In this document: positions 63,431-64,000 of the stretch, one piece after another
How the letters are laid out: every line of letters begins with the position of its first letter
How positions within the stretch are numbered: position 1 is the first letter of the stretch
Assembly: GCF_018595675.2 (NCBI RefSeq)
Contig: NZ_CP092333.1
Location: forward strand, 3,744,001 to 3,808,000
Length of the DNA stretch: 64,000 bases
Source: Flavihumibacter fluvii
GTDB taxonomy: Bacteria; Bacteroidota; Bacteroidia; Chitinophagales; Chitinophagaceae
Direction: 5' to 3'
Translations under genes and position numbers: made by a program
Notes under the pieces: model-generated
Seen by the model: the letters and a program-made list of their open reading frames with translations, nothing else
The model's database searches: none
Told to the model about the DNA's origin: nothing

Positions 63431-63569
63431 AGCATGAACGCACAGCATGGTATTGCAATAGCGGGGCTTGACAATATCTATTGGGCTGACGTATTTAATT
63501 CAACAATAGTAATTCTATAAATTGTAGTGCTGAATTCCCCACCTTCGGCAATACCTGCAGGTTGTGTGT
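63431..63569 (+). repeat. attC-like cassette junction 2 (intact)
   Basis: The 5' arm AGCATGAACGCACAGC (63431-63446), then GGTATTGC (63449-63456), GCGGGGCTTGACAA and a middle loop, are mirrored at the 3' end by CCCC, GCAATACC and GTTGTGTGT (63561-63569). GGTATTGC/GCAATACC is a perfect 8-bp stem; the outer CGCACAGC/GTTGTGTG pairs with two G-T pairs. Its 5' 60 nt align with those of junction 1 at roughly two-thirds identity. It starts 19 nt after the previous stop and ends 21 nt before the next ORF. Confidence 0.7.
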
Positions 63570-63590
63570 AATTTAAATGATAACACTTAA

Positions 63591-63911
63591 ATGACAAATA
63601 GAGGACGATTTCAAGCTCAAGGTAATGGTGTTCAAAAATCATCGGCATGGACAACCGACAATACAATTTACAAACACGATGGACATATACATATTAACAA
63701 TGTTGAAGGACAATTAACTAATCCTGAATTGGCAGAGAGGAATTTAGCATTGCAAAAAGCAAGAAATTTTGTTAACGCAGCCCCGAACGAAGGCGTTACA
63801 CCATTAAAAAAAACTTTTAAAAACAGTCCACTACATCGTTCAGTACGGGTAGACGTTGAAGTAATAGCTGGTTTCGCATTTGTCACACCTAATCTACCAG
63901 ACAATGGATGA
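63591..63911 (+). CDS. Hypothetical protein, cassette 3
   Basis: I do not recognise this 106-residue protein. It is polar, with a KHDGHIHINNVEGQL motif near residue 28-42 and a basic stretch LKKTFKNSPLHRSVRVDVEV before a hydrophobic patch, and has no signal peptide. It starts 21 nt after junction 2 and overlaps the next frame by 8 nt. This start-stop overlap supports both as real genes expressed together. Confidence 0.55.
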   Translation: MTNRGRFQAQGNGVQKSSAWTTDNTIYKHDGHIHINNVEGQLTNPELAERNLALQKARNFVNAAPNEGVTPLKKTFKNSPLHRSVRVDVEVIAGFAFVTPNLPDNG

Positions 63912-64000
63912 AAGGAAAACATTATACCGTGAATTTCTAAAAGATAAGCGAATTTATAATTTGAACGTAAGTTATTGGCGTGTCAAGTTACAAAAGACTT
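63904..64000 (+). CDS. partial ORF at the window end, coupled to the previous gene
   Basis: An ATG at 63904 inside the last codons of the 106-residue gene opens a frame (MDERKTLYREFLKDKRIYN...) that stays open to the end of the window, 32 codons so far. The peptide is charged and helical. The ATGGATGA overlap is typical of coupled pairs such as toxin-antitoxin modules, but nothing in the visible sequence identifies it. Confidence 0.4.
   Translation, partial: MDERKTLYREFLKDKRIYNLNVSYWRVKLQKT

Overview
The window is chromosomal DNA of a Bacteroidota bacterium, most likely a member of the Chitinophagales. This is inferred from gene content (DUF5606, DUF2480 and DUF2007 proteins, a bacterial GH3 protein, an AddAB-like pair in place of RecBCD), from -7 boxes of the TAnnTTTG type, and from the scarcity of strong Shine-Dalgarno sequences. 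No 16S rRNA is present, so the genus is open.

Positions 1-56,360 are ordinary, densely packed core genome. They hold an M3 peptidase; a Fur-family regulator, SCO and MerC group sharing a palindromic operator candidate; an Nfu Fe-S scaffold; a 5-oxoprolinase operon (pxpBCA plus transporter); NAD-related genes (pnuC, an NadR-like kinase, nadA, nadD); envelope genes (mtgA, kdsB, kdsD, manC, glycosyltransferases, nagA); and replication and repair genes (dnaN, recX, addAB-like, recQ, dgt, a DEAD-box helicase). Two parts look like replication and segregation DNA. An AT-rich 0.6 kb gap at 32.63-33.24 kb is full of DnaA-box-like 9-mers. Two near-perfect parS palindromes lie between mnmG and ybeY at 37.60-37.67 kb.

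Positions 56,360-64,000, downstream of a tRNA-Phe(GAA) gene, form an AT-rich accessory segment built as gene cassettes. Each cassette is a promoterless-looking ORF bounded by a conserved imperfect inverted repeat whose outer arms are GCACAAC and GTTGTGC-like. These junctions have the geometry of integron attC sites but diverge from the usual core consensus. No integrase gene is visible, so this would be a cluster of attC sites lacking an integrase (CALIN) or an undescribed cassette system. Cassette 1 carries a giant 1,256-residue protein of unknown function. Cassette 2 carries a GIY-YIG-type protein. Cassette 3 carries at least two small overlapping ORFs and runs off the window.

The junction between cassettes 1 and 2 is split by a 1.9 kb group II intron with a canonical 34-nt domain V, a domain VI with a bulged adenosine, and a reverse transcriptase/maturase ORF broken by one in-frame TAA. 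Removing the intron in silico joins exons into an 11-nt sequence that also occurs, uninterrupted, in the next junction. This segment is the most likely place for new biology in the window.
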